From positions 265,353,709-265,417,708 of the forward strand of contig OY998175.1 in assembly GCA_963921935.1 (NCBI GenBank): 64,000 bases of DNA, given 5' to 3'. This document shows positions 21,257-33,356 of this stretch, in pieces (within the stretch, counting starts at the first letter, position 1; the number at the start of each line of letters is the position of its first letter). The position numbers and the translations under genes are program-made. The notes under the pieces were generated by a model. That model ran no database searches. It was given only the letters and a program-made list of their open reading frames with translations, and had not been told where the DNA came from. The stretch comes from Galeruca laticollis (Eukaryota; Arthropoda; Insecta; Coleoptera; Chrysomelidae).

Positions 21257-24200
21257 CAGTGCTATTCAAAAGTCCCCTCCCTCCATCGTATCTTTTGAAC
21301 GGCTACACTTACATTAATAAAATTTGGAGGGTGAAAATAAAGTGTTGTAAACTTTTCTACAAATGGTAACAGGTGACGTAGTAGTAATAGATGACGTTAC
21401 AGTGCCACTCTGGCCAATAATTTTAAATAGGACCTTCTGGCAAGTGATATCTCGTTTGAAAGGCATTGACATCGGCTACATAGCCAATTTTGTTTGGGTT
21501 CAAATTAATTTTGACGAATAAATTAAATAAATACCAAAATCATTGAAATTATTTTTTTAAATGTAATTAATCAAATATCAACAATGGATTTTCATAGCAA
21601 GTGTTCGAAATGTGCTCCGTCTACTTCCTGACAGTAATACATCCTATAAGTAAACTCTTATCGTACTCGTTCGAATGTGTTAGCTGAAATAGTATTGCAT
21701 TCTTTAGTAATTCTTTCTTTCAAAACGCCAATGCTATCTGGTGCCGTAGTATAAACCTTGGATTTCAAGTACCCCCATAGAAAAAATCTGATGGTGTCAG
21801 ATCTGGTGACCGTGGTGGCCATTCTATAGGACCTCGCCGGCCGATCCATCTACCTCGATATTCTTCATCCAGGTAACGTCTTACTGCACCATAATAATGT
21901 GCAGGGGCACCATCTTGTTGAAATTTTATTTCCAGATGGCCGAATTCATCTTGATTATCTTCCAGAATTTCAAGAAGTAACGTCTCAATTACATTTTATA
22001 ACATCTCCAGATACACTTCACCGCTTAAATTTGAATTTAGGAAAACAGGACCAACTATGTGGTTTCCCAAAATACCTGCCCAAACATTGACTTTTTCTGG
22101 AAATTGGGTATGTTGTTCACGAAAGGTGTGAGGATTTGTGTCACTCCAATACCTTACATTTTGTGTATTCAAATTTCCATCGAGGCAAAAAGTACTTTCG
22201 TCCCTAAAACAAATTGTTTTTGTGTAATGTGGGTTTTGACTAATTTTATTTGTCATACATTCACAGAATTCGAGTCTTTTGTCGAGGTCGTCCTCCGAAA
22301 GGTGGTGCACCATTTTTAACTTGTATGGCTGAAATTTATTTTTAGCCAACACTCTCTGTACTGTACTTTTACTTACCTCACAGATAGACGCAACTTTAGT
22401 TGAAGAGAAAGTATTACTACCATTTCAGCAACTATATCAAATTTTTTATCATCACTAAATGTTGTCGACCAGATCGTTTGGCATCTTGAACACGAACTGT
22501 TGCTTCAAACTTGTGAAGAAGCTACCTCAAATACGTTCTCGAGATATGGCGATCTGGGTATCTCTCATTAACCCTTTCAATGCGGAAGACTCGCTAGTTC
22601 GTCCATTCGGTTCTTCCGAAAATGCATACGACGCACTAGCGCGGCATCGATAGATTGTTTTTAAATGCCGCAGTTTTCAGAAGTGTAGGAAACATGTTCC
22701 GCACATACGGAAATATGTATTTTATTGATAAATGGCAGCCGTTTTTCGGTGGTTTCCACAGGTTCGTATTTTAGGATTTTTAAGATATAACCTATATGTT
22801 TGTCATTTGTAGCTTGTTCAGAGAGGTGGTGATTTATTTATTTTTGTTATAATGGCTGATTTCAGTGAACCTGGCTCTTCAGATGTAAAAAGGCGTAAGA
22901 GTATACATATGAGAAATCCAAGCAAACTCACAGTCGAGGAAATGATGGAATTTTTATACAATTTGGATGCAGAATGTGATCATGAAGTAGATAGGGATTA
23001 TGATTGTAATTAAATAATCCTATTTGAACTTGATGAACTTGATCACAATTTACTATTTTAAATGTTGATGAAGATGGTTCTGAAAGTGACACATCGGAAA
23101 TTGATGTTATGCAAAAGGAAATGGAGAATACTTCTCCTGTGCAAGAGGATACAAAGAATATTTTTCCTGGTACCTGGACAGAAAACTGTGAAAATATGAG
23201 GCAAATTCCTTTTACAGAAATGAATAAATTATAGGTTGATTCTCTTGATACAGAACCATATGAATGGTTTAGGTTCTTAGTGGATGATGAACTTTTCAAT
23301 TCAATAGTATTACATACTAATAATTATGCAGTAGAAGTACTTTCTACTAGTAGTGGACAAAACCATTCAAAAATTGCTACGGAACTATAAGATTAACTCG
23401 CACGGAGGATTACTGGAAGAAGCATAGGTTACTTGGAACTTGTTTTCCGAAGTTTATGAGTAGAGACCGGTATTTTGTTATAATGAGATGTCTACATTTT
23501 TGTGAAAATGCACCAGTTACTGACTCACCTCCAGCAGATCGTCTATATAAAGTTAGAGCACTGGTATTGTCCAGGAAAGGAGTTATCTTTGGATGAGTCA
23601 ATGATCCTTTGTAAGGTAAAATTTGTGTTTAAACAATACCTTCCAGCATAAGTACTGAGTAAAACTGTATATGCTAAACGAATCTGATAGGACTGTCTTA
23701 GATTTGACTATGTATGCTGGCGCAAACGATGCTCTTTTTAGTGGTAAAAATCACACCGGACAAGTTGTAATGTTCTTGATGAGAAACTTTTTAAATAACG
23801 GACATTCGGTGTATATGGACAATTTTTAAAATAGTTTTAGCTTCGCAAAAAATTTATTGAACCATAATACGTTTTGCACAGGAACTCTTTGTCAGATCAG
23901 GACAGGCAATCCACCTGAAGTCGTCAAGGCAAAATTTAAAAAAAATGAATCTAAAGGTATGTACTTCGAAAATGTTATGGTGGGTAAATGGCGAGATAAG
24001 TATGATATTCTGTATATATCAACCAAAACAGAAGAGGAGCAGAAATAGAAAAACCCTTGCCTGTTGTTATATATAACAAATATATGGGAGGGATAGATAA
24101 TCGAGATCAGATGACGGCTTATTATCCTACGACACGTAAAACCTTAAGGTGGTATAAGAAAATAGGTATCCATATTATTCAGTTATACCTGCAAAATGCT

Positions 24201-25377
24201 TTTGTACTTTTTAATGAGTATTCTGGTAGGAAATGATCTTTGTATCAGTTTCGTCTACACGTACTAGAGAAGATGTTACCAGAAGATCTACAAGGAATAT
24301 AACCAGAATTGGCCTTGCAACATTTACCCAAAATAATAGAAATTCGAAACGAAAATAACAGAATGCTCAGAAAATTTTTTTTGTAACTGCACTAAGAAAA
24401 AAGCGGAAAGATACTATATATCACTGCCCAGCATGTCCAGAATAACCCGGTCTTTGTCTAGGAGATTGCTTCGAAGAATATCACCACAAATAATATATAT
24501 CTTCGTTTCAGTATTTTTCTACTACTTTTTTTTTGATTTTTAGGTGAAAATTAAAGTTAATTCTCTTTATTTTGTATTAATATTAAACAAAAGTTATGTT
24601 TCTAAATCTTCATAACTTCACAAAGACGCGCAAGTGATTTTAATAAAAAAAAAATGATAAAATGCGGAGGACGCACTGGCGCGTCTTGCAAAAAACATAA
24701 ACAAAATTAGTTGTACTACGTTTCTATAAAAGCATTTAAATAAGCAAACTAAGTGTTTTTATTTTCACCTCAAAAAATATTTCCGCACAGGGCAACACTC
24801 AATTATTTAACGCCGCATTGAAAGGGTTAAATAAACGCTCCGCTTCATGGAGATTCTTTCTAGATTCACCAATTATTAAGATAGCTGCTACTTTGTCGGC
24901 TTGAGTACGTACCATTTTGCCTATGTAAAGTCTTAAACGTCTCGTTAAACAATAATAAAATTAAATATTTAAGCTATTTAGAAAAACTTTGCGAAGCAAC
25001 AAATACTATTAAATTAAAAACGTCAATTTTTTTGACAACTAACCAGAGGTGGACTGAAAAATTTTGAATATTCACATGTGAAATAATAATTTTGGTATTT
25101 ATTCAATTTATCCGTCAAAATGAACTTGAACCCAAACAAAATTGATATGGCTATGAAGCCAATGTCAATGCCTTTGAAACGAGATATCACTTTCCATAAG
25201 GTCCTATTCAAAATTATTGGCCAGAGTGGCACTGTGTTGTCATCTATTACTATTACGTCACCTGTTACCATTCGTAGAGAAGTTTACAACACTTTATTTT
25301 AACCCTCCAAATTTTATTAATGTAAGTGTAGCCGTTCAAAAGATACGAGGGGGGGATGGGACTTTTGAATAGCACTG
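21257..25377 (-). mobile_element. Mariner-like transposon with TIRs of about 290 bp, split by a piggyBac
   Basis: Ends are CAGTGCTATTCAAAAGTCCC at 21257 and GGGACTTTTGAATAGCACTG at 25377, flanked by TA. The inverted repeats run to about 21550 and from about 25083. On the minus strand the transposase starts near 24920 (MVRTQADKVAA..GESRKN), is interrupted by the piggyBac, and resumes at 22565 with ERYPDRHISRTYL. Then come FRDESTFCLDGN, KVNVWAGILGNHIVGPVFL, FQQDGAPAHYYGAVRRYLD and PRSPDLTPSDFFLWGYLKSK. The second and third catalytic motifs are visible, but stops and frameshifts (after RTYLR, after EML, near 21849) make it inactive. Without the insert the element is about 1.86 kb. Confidence 0.9.
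22570..24826 (+). mobile_element. piggyBac transposon nested in the mariner-like element, dead
   Basis: TTAA at 22566-22569 and 24827-24830 flank perfect 14-bp inverted ends CCCTTTCAATGCGG. The transposase starts at the ATG at 22852 (MADFSEPGSSDVKRRKS). It continues through several broken frames with recognisable piggyBac motifs: LSLDESMI (near 23590, first catalytic Asp), YMDNF (near 23815), and YNKYMGGIDNRDQM (near 24075). A cysteine-rich tail (YHCPACP..GLC) lies near 24420-24460. At least six stops or frameshifts disrupt it. Removing the element and one TTAA joins the host transposase in frame, so the insertion boundary is certain. Confidence 0.9.
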
Positions 25378-25542
25378 TATACATAAGAAGCAGTTATTAT
25401 CTATAGGAAACCTACAGCCAGAATGAATGCGATTTACCAAAATATGGTTCAGTAGAGACCCTTACCATGGGTAGTCAAATAACATCTGCCTCGCCTTAAG
25501 ACGACACTGAATAAGTGAAGGGCCGTAAACATGCCCCCGGCC
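25378..25542. other. Short spacer between mariner-like and MULE elements
   Basis: Nothing recognised. The last nine bases (CCCCCGGCC) form one copy of the MULE target-site duplication. Confidence 0.5.
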
Positions 25543-28500
25543 GCATATTTGTATGTGGCGGACGCACAATACCATCGAATAACGATCGGAAAATTCCGAA
25601 GTATAACTTGTGTGTAAGAGACATATTACAACTAAAACTGGTAACTCGTCTCTTACATACGCGTGATTGATTAGCCAAAAAGCAAAACAAAGCGCTGATT
25701 CTCAATTTGTATTTCGTAGAGGTTCATTCTTGCAATTCTCCAAACACGATTTCATCCGTCTAAAGAAAATACAATAAATATGAATGAAATAAGTGCGATT
25801 TTGTTTCTGAACCTGCGTAATTGGAAATTGTTTGATAAATACACCTACAAATTAACAATAAAAACAAAAGAAGACGTAGAGGTATGTAAACAACATATCT
25901 AGGTTATGCTTCTGAGCTTTAACTTTAAATGCCCTAATAAGTATAAAAGCGAGGAGCTCTTTTGGTATACCCACTTAGTTTCATTTAATTTCGACACAGC
26001 GTTAATTTTGCCATAGTCATTTAACAATGAGAATAGTAGGTAGTAGGTATCATAATTTAGATTATGCGATGTTGTCATTTAAAAAGCACAGGGTGATAGT
26101 TTTAAAACCTGAGATTGGCGATTAATCATATTTGAATAAATAAACATTAAACATACACATCCACAACCTTTTAAATTTGTGCAGCATTGCCATTTTGGAC
26201 AAAATAGACTAAAGTTTATATTTTTTTAAAGAAAACAGCGTATTTTTTTTAGATAAATCGATACCATTTTTCAATTTTAAATAAATAATTAAAATGTTTT
26301 CCAATAGTTTACTACGTTGCCAGTTTGGGCAGTATCTAGCAACAACTTTTTCATTCTTTGAAAGGCAACATCGCATGTTTTTGTAGTAATGAATTCCGTT
26401 TTTCTTCTATTTTAGAAATGGATGGAAGAATACCAAAAAAATAGTAGAGAAACATGGTCAATTTCAAAAACTTTTAAAGTAGCCTCTGATCGGCCCAGAA
26501 ATATATTTAAAAGGATATGTCACTGCCATTTTGAAACGACTACACATAAAGTCACAAAAGGAGTTCGAAATAAGCGATCTAAAAATATCGATCAACCCGT
26601 ACAATTGTTAATACCAATTCAACGATTTATTAAGAGCAATAAAACATCAACTGTAGATCAAGAATATCCTTGTATAATTTAATTTCGTAACAAACACAAA
26701 CATAGGCTGGACGTTGCTGAAGCACTTCGAGAAAGACCTGTAGGATCTGACGTAAAAGCAAAAACAATTGAATTAATCGAAAGAGGCCATTCAGTCTCGT
26801 CTGCTCACCATACCTATTGTTGTATGAAAATGGAAGAGTTAGGAGATAGTTATGAAAATTTTGTTTTTATATACATTATTTAACTAAAAAAAATGATGTG
26901 TTTACACTATGTACAGTAAATTTCAAAAAACAATATGGCGATTATATAGGTCCCAATATGTTACTTGAGCTTGAAGACTTGCCAAAATTTCATGAAAAAA
27001 ATAGCTCAGTTCGTTCCAAAATATCGGAATAAAGCAAGAATATGTGATTGCACTTTGTACGCCAATAATGCAAAGAACACTTGAATTGCCTCAATGTTCT
27101 GAAACAATGTTTGTTGATGCAACAGGCAATTGCGATAACCAAAACCACAAAATGTACTGCCGCTGGAGGTTTGCCAATAGGCTGTATTATCAGCAGTAGC
27201 CAAAAATCAGATGTTTTTGAATTGGGCGTTGAAGGTCTTTTTGAAATCCTTAAAATTAAAATAAATCCTAAAGTCATTCTTACCGATGATGATTTAGCGG
27301 AAAGAAACGTATTACGTAAATATTGGCCATCCTCAAATTTGTTTTTATGTACATTCCATGTCCTAAAAGCATGTTGGCGTTGGCTAACAATGGCAAAAAA
27401 TTCTGTAACAAAAGAAAAAACACAAAAATACTATGCCATGTTTAAAAATATATTATATTCTAAGATTAGTAGAGAGCTCGAAAATTCAAAGCAACACTTT
27501 ATGGACAACTGTGATCATGAAAACTTTAAAAAATATGTTGAGAACATGCTAACAAGAATACAGAAGTGGGCAGTTTTCTATCGACAAAACATTCAGTTGA
27601 GAGGTACAGACACAAATAACTATACAGAAGTTATGTTCCGCTTATTGAACGATATTCCTCTCGAACGCACAAAAGCCTTTAACGTAACACAATTAGCAGA
27701 TTAGCAGATGTTACAAGCTTAGAGTCATATTATAAACGAAGGATTCTGGATGTAATTTTTGGTGGAGAGTCAAAAGTTGTTACCTCTAGGTACCTCAAAA
27801 ACTATAACACGAATTGTAAAGTGATATCATCAAATATGAAGCAGATGGAGTTTACCGTTCGGAGTGAAACAAATAATCAACTAATTTACAAGGTTGATAT
27901 GTTATGTTGAAAAAGTACGTGCCCTGTAGGATTTAACGGCAAATATTATAAGCATCAAGCATTAGTGGTTAAAAATTATAACATTTCATCGGTTATAAAT
28001 AATATCTCCACAAACGCTACATTAAAGTTGTACGAAATTGCAATCGGTAATAACGCACCTGAAAGAATATTTCTTCCACTGCAAACTACAGAAATAACAG
28101 AACCCATTTTGAAGTGTGCTTTCACATCATCAGCTAATACGTCCGAGGGTGCGTCGCACCAAAATAAAATATCTTCATCTCGAAATGGAACATTGCAGCT
28201 TAATAACGAATCCTGTTTGCCTTCATAAAGTGAATTTGCAGAACTGAAAGCTAAATGGATATCGTATTCTAATGATATAGTCACTCAACTTGAACAACAT
28301 CCTCAACAATATTATCTTGCTATACAATCATATTTAAATAATGTAGATAAATATGCACGCACAACCACTGCATTACTTAGTGGAATGCATACTGCATTCA
28401 AATATAAAGGAATTTCGTCAAAAAATAGGACTTCTGACACAACAAATCGCCGCAAAGGAAATAAAATTCCTATTCCGCCAACTTCGGTGGCAAGAAGAAG

Positions 28501-28926
28501 AATGGAAGGAAAAAATACTTTTTCTGGAAGAAGATCTATTGAAAGCAATGGGAAAAAAGGCAGCACACGCATTAAAAATTTGCGTAGAGCAAAGCTTGGT
28601 GGTAATTGGTTCAGAGAATAATGTTTCTAATCGCGTTTATATTAATTTTGTTGTTATTATCATTTAGTAAGAGTTGTTAATAAATTAGTACTTTTTAATA
28701 AGCATCCATTGTGTGTTTTTTTTCTAATTTAAATAAATAAATAAGATCACTAAACTTCTTTAACTGATCACTTAGGTATCACTGCATGATTTACGATATA
28801 AACGTTGTGTATGTAAGAGACGAGTTACCAGTTTAAGTTGTAATATGTCTCTTACATACAAGTTATAGTTCGGAATTTTCCGATCGTTATTCGATGGTAT
28901 TGTGCGTCCGCTACATATAAATATGC
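25543..28926 (+). mobile_element. Mutator-like (MULE) DNA transposon with 9-bp target-site duplication
   Basis: Inverted termini of about 135 bp begin GCATATTTGTATGTGG at 25543 and end with the inverse at 28926. The pairing includes GGACGCACAATACCATCG, AACGATCGGAAAATTCCG and the GTAAGAGACATATTACAACT block. The bases outside are CCCCCGGCC (left) and TCCCCGGCC (right), an 8/9 match and the 9-bp duplication expected of Mutator elements. A TATA box (TATAAAAG, 25942-25949) lies upstream of the coding part. The transposase is broken (see next entry). Confidence 0.85.
26419..28621 (+). pseudogene. MULE transposase with SWIM-type zinc finger, broken
   Basis: Pieces of one transposase lie in shifting frames. 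The N-terminal part (26422-26682) holds a FLYWCH/THAP-like short basic segment that I cannot assign firmly. About 27060-27700 carries the catalytic core: ETMFVDATGNCD (first Asp; in a frame that shifts at about 27180), then VILTDDDLAERNVLRKYWP (second Asp) and LFLCTFHVLKACWRWL, which is characteristic of insect Mutator-like transposases. Near 27900-27965 CPVGFNGKYYKHQALV is a SWIM-type zinc finger with one Cys replaced by Tyr. The C-terminal part runs to about 28620. Stops at 26682 and near 27704, 27907 and 28226 show it is inactive. Confidence 0.7.
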
Positions 28927-29650
28927 TCCCCGGCCTTGGCAAGATTATGCTAAAGGAAAGTTTTATGAAGGTTAATTTAATATAGGTGTAAATATAAAAT
29001 TAAAGATGCGCTTATGTAAAATAAAAAAAAAACAGTGTCATGATACGATAAGACACCTAAATCGTACTGAGCTATTATACTAAACCTAAACAAAACGTAT
29101 TAGTAAAACTAAGATACACATTTGTTTAATTTCTAACGTCCAGTATACTAACTTCTAACGTAATAATTTGAATATCTATCTTCTATTTAAACTTGGAAGA
29201 TGCTTCTTCCAGCTACAACAAATTACATGCACTATCCTCTCTTTTTACTTTTGACGCGATAACCTAGTCAGTCAAGTAGAATTCTTCATGCAAGAAAGGT
29301 CATCGCGCTTGCGGCTCGCGCTCAAATTCTAAATCACATGTTTCTACCAATTCGCATTCCGGAAAACATCTTTCAAGGTTAATGATCTATTTGATTAATA
29401 AATAATCAGTTATATAATCCTTCTAAAATCCGTAGATTAAGTTATCGGTAGCAAATTCCAGTTGTTAGTTAACGACAAAATAAAGAATAACCGTCGTCGT
29501 GTTTCAAATTTTTTATTTATTTATTGAATCACCCTCCAAGTCAGTGAAATAAAGAGCTATTGAAGCTTTTATGTAGTTAAGGGATTATCGATCGATTAAT
29601 CTCATACGTTAAATTTGATCCCTCGAGTAGGATACAGCATAAAACCAGCG
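28927..29650. other. Spacer without recognised gene
   Basis: AT-rich. A short GC-richer patch lies around 29300-29330 (CATCGCGCTTGCGGCTCGCG). No coding or structural RNA signal. Confidence 0.5.
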
Positions 29651-29656
29651 ATAAAT

Positions 29657-29790
<134 letters not shown>

Positions 29791-29862
29791 GTAAAAAACG
29801 CTAGTCTTTGCTGACCAGTTAGGAATAAAACTCAGAAATATTGGGGAATGCAGCAACAGGGA

Positions 29863-30132
29863 AAAAAGAGAATTCTTTATTGGTTTTTATCCAAGCTTTC
29901 GATAACGCAGTAATATTGACAACATTAATTTGAATGTCAATTTTCCCTAACTGATGCCATGTGATGAGTTCTTCAATCTCATGTTTTACATAAAGGAAAA
30001 TAATTTCACATTGGATGTAAGTACACTTTTGACTCTTTATTGATTGAGAATAATCCCATTTTTTCCTCTATTTGTAGCGTCCCTGATGATGAAAACGAAC
30101 GTTTTCGAAAGCTTGGATGAAAACCAATAACG
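29863..30132. repeat. Inverted repeat around about 190 bp
   Basis: TTTATTGGTTTTTATCCAAGC..TTTCGATAACG at about 29875 is inverted at about 30095-30130 (CGAAAGCTTGGATGAAAACC..AATAACG). The right arm follows CTGATGATGAAAACG and GTTTTCGAAAG, itself a stem of about 6 bp. It may be the terminal structure of a retroelement. No protein accompanies it. Confidence 0.6.
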
Positions 30133-30164
30133 AGTTTTATATATATAATCATAAACCCGTTTGT

Positions 30165-33100
30165 ACCCGCTGTGGGTGTCGGGTGTGTCGCTTATTCGTG
30201 TACAAAGTTCCGCCATTCCTTTTCATTTCTAGCTTTTTTTCGCCGTATCTGTCCATGTAATTCCTTTTTCTTTTAAAATTTCGGCTACTGTGTTATCCCA
30301 TGTTTTGTTTGGGCGACCTCTTCTTCTCCTGCTTACTTCTATAACATGCCAAATCCTTTTTGCTGGTCTACTGTTCTCCATTCTACAAAGGTGCCCAAGC
30401 CATCTAAGCTGCTGTTTTTCGATTGTTCTCAGTATTGGTTCTATGTTTAGGTTTTCCCTTATCATTTAATTCCGCATTCGATGTTTTCTGGTGACTCCTT
30501 TGACCCTGCGTAAATACTTCATCTCTGTTGGTTGGACTCTGCTTTTGAGTGAGTTTGTAAGTACCCAGCTTTCACTACCATGCACAAGGATTTGTCGAAA
30601 GACTGACTTCTACACGTTCAATTTGGTGTTAGTTGTAATTTCTTTTATTCCCAGAAAATTTCGATTTAATGAGTAATATACTTTGACTGCTACACGTAAT
30701 CTTTCGTTCACTTCTGCTTCCCGTTTTCCATTGTTTTGTATATCTACTCCCAGATACTTGAAACTCTTCACTTGTTTTATCGGCATTTCATTAATTTCGA
30801 TATTAAGGTGCTCTTCTTCTTGTCCCACCACCATTATTTTTGTCTTTTCCATATTCATATTCATGTTCCGTAGTTTCAATATATGCTTCCATGTTATCAA
30901 ATTATGTTTCAGCTCTTTTTCGTTTCTAGCGACCAATACTAAATCGTCGGTAAAAACGCATTCAGATATTCCAGCTACTTCCATATTTCTATAACCTATT
31001 TGAATTTGTTTACCTTTTGTTTTTACTTCCTTCAAAATATCATCCATTATCATTATGAATAATGCCGGCCTCAGTACTACTCCCTGTCTTAATCCTCCTT
31101 TTGTTATGAAATCATCGGACTGTTCATTATCTTTCCTTACCCGGTTTCTGGTTGTTTCGTAAATGCTTTTAATGTTATTTCTTAGTTTTGATCCAACTCC
31201 CCTTTGCTGTAGACTTTTCCATATTTGATTTCTGGGAACGCTGTCAAAGGCTTTTTGAATATCTATAAAACCAGGGTACACTTTTTGATTTGTTCTCAGT
31301 TTTTGTCTATTACTTGTTTCAATGTAAATACGTGTTCTTGGCTACTTCTTCCTTCCCTATATCCGCTTTGGGATTCTTCCAACTGTTTTTCTATTATTTT
31401 CCTAAGTCGAGTGTCTAAGATACTTTCGTAAACTTTCAATGCCGCGCTCAGCAATGGTATACCTCTATAATTGTTACAATTAGTTTTGTCTCCTTTTTTG
31501 AAAATTGACAATAGGATACCTACTTTCCAATCTTTCGGAACTTCTTCTTCGTTCCATATTCTTTGAAACAATTTATTTGGCATTTGTATCCCTCTTTCTT
31601 CTAGACTTTGTAACATTTCTGCGGTAATACTGTCGTAACCCGCTGCTTTACCTCTTTTTAACTTTTGTATTGCTTGTTTCACTTCATCTATTTGTATCAG
31701 TGGTTCATTTTCCAGTTCCTGATGTCTTTCGTCTTGTAGTTCCATCTGTTCTTTTTTCTCTACATTAAGTAATTCCTCAAAGTATTCCCTCCATCTCTTT
31801 ATAATTTCCTCATCTTGTCGTATCATAACTCCATTTTTATTTTTTATCTGTTTTACATTGCTCGACTTTCCCTTTCTTAGTGTTTTTAGTACCTTGAAGA
31901 AGAGTTTGTGATTTCATTTACTGCCTTCTTCCATCTTTTTGCCAAATTCTTCCCACGTTTCTTTTTTAGCTGCGATTACCATGTCTTTAACTCTTTTTCT
32001 TTGAATTTTATAACTTTCGTAGTTTTCATTCGTTTTATTTCGTAGATATTCTTTCCATTTTTGCTTTTTAGTATGGTATGTTCTTGTATATTTTTATTCC
32101 ACCATCTCGTTTGTTTTTTGTTGCTACCGGTTCTAGTAATGCCACACACTTCTGTTGCTGTCTCTAATATTATAGATTTAAATTTGTCCAACATTTCCTC
32201 CATTAATATACTTCGTATTTTATCTTGACATATTTCCATTTCTTTTTCAGTATATTCTTTAGATACCTCCATTTCTCTTAACTTATATTATTTTTATTTG
32301 TTTTTTTAATTTTTGTCCATTTTTCTCATTGTTCGAATACTCCCTTTCTGGTTCTCGGTTGCCATCTTCAATTTTGCTCTTAATAAATAATGATCGCTGT
32401 ATATTTCTGCACTTTGCATGACCTTGATATCTTCCACATCTTTTCTGTGTCCTTTGTTTATGAGAACATAATCAATGATGGACTTTTCATTTCTGCTGCT
32501 AACCTCTCTCGTGTATTTATGTGACTCTTCATGTTGATAAAACGTATTAGTTACTATTAGTTGGTTCAATATACAAAAATTTATTCACCTTACTCCAATG
32601 TTATTTCTCTCCTTCTCTCCATATCTGCCAATTACATCATTGCTTTGTTCGTCTTCTTTTCCAACTCTTCCATTAAAATTTCCCATTATTATTAGTCTGT
32701 CTTTTGAATCCTCTATTGTTTCACCTAATGTTTCCCAGAATTCCTCATTTTTCGTTCACGCGTGCATCTTCATTTGGTCCGTACACTAGAATTATCGTTG
32801 TGCTTTCTCTTAAATTCAATTCAATTTTGAGTATTATTTCTGTAATTTCTGTCCAGTTTTTGATATATTTCTTATGTTCTTTCTTTATTATACATCCGAT
32901 TCCTTCGTTTGCTGTACTTTTTGCGTCTACCCCATTATATATTAATAAGTCTCCCTTTTCTAATTCAATTTCGCCTTGACCTTTCTTTTTGGTCTCTGTA
33001 ATTCCTAATATATCCAAATTTTCCTTCTCAAATTCTTGTATTAATTCGTCTTCCTTTCTTAATAGTCCTCTTACATTCCATGTAGCTATCTTCCACATCC

Positions 33101-33344
33101 TCTCGTTTCCTTCATTTCTATTCGTGATACCTTTTCTTTTGTTTTTTCTCTTGTATATTTTTTCAGTAGCATTCATCTCTTTTTTATAAGTTTTCATACA
33201 TTCTAATTCATTTCCATTGTCATATCCGTTTCCATTGTCACATTCGTTTCCATAGCCATTTTTATAGTTTTCCTCTCGATGAATCTTAATTATTAAAATT
33301 GGAAAATGGAATGTGTGTCTGGAATCTGGTAAACTTCGTGTCAA
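30165..33344 (-). pseudogene. RTE/BovB-like LINE: APE endonuclease and reverse transcriptase, nearly full length but broken
   Basis: On the minus strand, 33344-32745 begins with an N-terminal extension and the endonuclease (IATWNVRGLLRKEDELIQEF, LDILGITETKKKGQGE, NEGIGCIIKKEHKKYI, LVYGPNEDARVNEK). It continues at 32569 (SIIDYVLINKGHRKDVED, YSDHYLLRAKL), the end of the endonuclease. 31826-31296 starts the RT (DSITAEMLQSL, VPKDWKVGILLSIFKKGDK, NYRGIPLLSAALKVYE). 31281-30610 completes it (FIDIQKAFDSVPR, GGLRQGVVLRPALF, and CVFTDDLVLVAR, where the usual YADD is FTDD). The tail (30465-30229) carries QLRWLGHLCRMENSRPAKRI and RRRRGRPNKTW. At least four frameshifts or stops separate the pieces. The 3' end lies near 30140-30165 beside TATATA. 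Clade placement is by general similarity only. Confidence 0.8.
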
Positions 33345-33356
33345 CCTGCAACAATA

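Noticed and set aside
30075..30115. CTGATGA..GAAA pattern suggesting a hammerhead ribozyme
   Set aside because: The core has an extra base, and the flanking pairing is explained by the simple inverted repeat at 29863-30132. The helix I and III arrangement and cleavage site are not convincing.
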